Assembly: GCA_020632955.1 (NCBI GenBank)
Contig: JACKEO010000011.1
Span: forward strand, 1 to 64,000
Direction: 5' to 3'
DNA from: Alphaproteobacteria bacterium
GTDB taxonomy: Bacteria; Myxococcota_A; UBA796; GCA-2862545
DNA length: 64,000 nucleotides
Numbering within the stretch: position 1 is the first letter of the stretch; each line of letters begins with the position of its first letter. Below, one piece after another: positions 63,704 to 64,000 of this stretch. A model generated the notes under the pieces. It saw nothing but the letters and a program-made list of their open reading frames with translations, was not told the DNA's origin and made no database searches. Position numbers and translations under genes: made by a program.

Positions 63704-64000
63704 CTATCGCCCCGACAGGATGCGGAGCGCGGCGCGCAGGCGGTCGGCGATCGGGGCCTCGGGCCCCAGGCCCTCCGCGGCGAGGCCCTCGCGCGCGCGC
63801 CCGATCTCGCTGCGGCCGTAGCCCAGCTTCGCCAGCGCCAGATCGAGGGGGTCGGCGGCGGGTGCGGCGCCGATGCCCGCCGTGGCCACCGCGGAGGAGA
63901 AGTCGCCCGGCAGCTTGTCCTTGAGCTCGAGCGCGAGGCGGCTGGCCAGCTTCTTCCCCACGCCGGGCGCCTGGGCGAGCACCGCGATCTCGTCGCGGGC
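63704..64000 (-). CDS. ruvA: Holliday junction DNA-binding protein RuvA (C-terminal part; 5' end beyond window)
   Basis: Ninety-eight codons of the C-terminal part of RuvA; the frame continues past 64000. The helix-hairpin-helix segment QAPGVGKKLASRLALELKDK is diagnostic, then an Ala/Pro-rich flexible linker (residues about FSSAVATAGIGAAPAADP) and the domain III that contacts RuvB (LDLALAKLGYGRSEI; ADRLRAALRILSGR). Immediately precedes ruvB in the same direction. Confidence 0.93.
   Translation of the reverse strand, partial: ARDEIAVLAQAPGVGKKLASRLALELKDKLPGDFSSAVATAGIGAAPAADPLDLALAKLGYGRSEIGRAREGLAAEGLGPEAPIADRLRAALRILSGR

Overview
The window is a dense, very GC-rich chromosomal segment, about 72-75% G+C by eye. 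Genes are packed with 4-bp ATGA/GTGA overlaps and several convergent 3' overlaps. Lipoproteins with Asp/Thr linkers, thrombospondin type-3 repeats, a trypsin-like protease ending in a MYXO-CTERM-like tail, DUF3604 and an OmpA/TSP3 protein all point to the Myxococcota (former Deltaproteobacteria). This placement is inference; there is no rRNA or other phylogenetic marker in the window. I see no tRNA, rRNA, CRISPR array, integrase or transposase.

Layout. 1-8.8 kb: envelope genes, namely a GT-C-type membrane protein cut by the window edge, an operon of an endonuclease/exonuclease/phosphatase protein with two L,D-transpeptidases, a lipoprotein methyltransferase-like protein, and a membrane operon whose last gene (HTTM-like) carries a one-base frameshift. 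8.7-17.6 kb: a ZomB/AftB-like membrane transferase, a HupE-like/parvulin/DUF3604 trio, an OmpA-family porin and lipoproteins. 18.9-26.3 kb: a complete Na+-translocating NADH:quinone reductase operon, nqrABCDEF-apbE-nqrM, with a 258-bp inverted-repeat element lodged in frame between nqrF and apbE. 26.5-27.9 kb: convergent, overlapping genes for RNase HII and RNase HI. 27.9-36.7 kb: a rhodanese, a sulfatase-modifying-factor-like lipoprotein, a beta-propeller, a TPR protein and a large hydrolase.

36.7-42.15 kb looks different. No intact gene is present, but frames can be restored by frequent 1-2 base edits. Read this way it holds a MATE exporter on the minus strand and, divergently, an overlapping operon: type III polyketide synthase, isoprenylcysteine-methyltransferase-like O-methyltransferase, acyl carrier protein, fatty-acyl-AMP ligase (its last 310 residues intact) and an intact FAD-dependent oxidoreductase ending at 44122. 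This is a plausible phenolic-lipid (alkylresorcinol or alkylpyrone) pathway. The FAAL would activate a fatty acid onto the ACP, the type III PKS would extend it, and the methyltransferase and flavoprotein would tailor the ring, as in the Streptomyces srsABC logic. The sharp edges of the damaged block, and damage that is mostly indels on both strands, suggest unpolished long-read consensus more than natural decay, but both remain possible.

44.1-64 kb: mostly ordinary accessory and housekeeping genes: an SGNH-like protein, YeiH, a fructosamine-kinase-like protein, an SDR lacking its catalytic Tyr, VIT1-type transporter, DUF2301, cupin_5, rlmJ, a flavin-halogenase-like oxidoreductase, a sterol-desaturase-family hydroxylase, a neutral-ceramidase-like lipoprotein, the MYXO-CTERM protease, a TerB-like protein, HAD phosphatase, amidohydrolase, DUF192, and ruvB followed by the C-terminal end of ruvA at the window edge.
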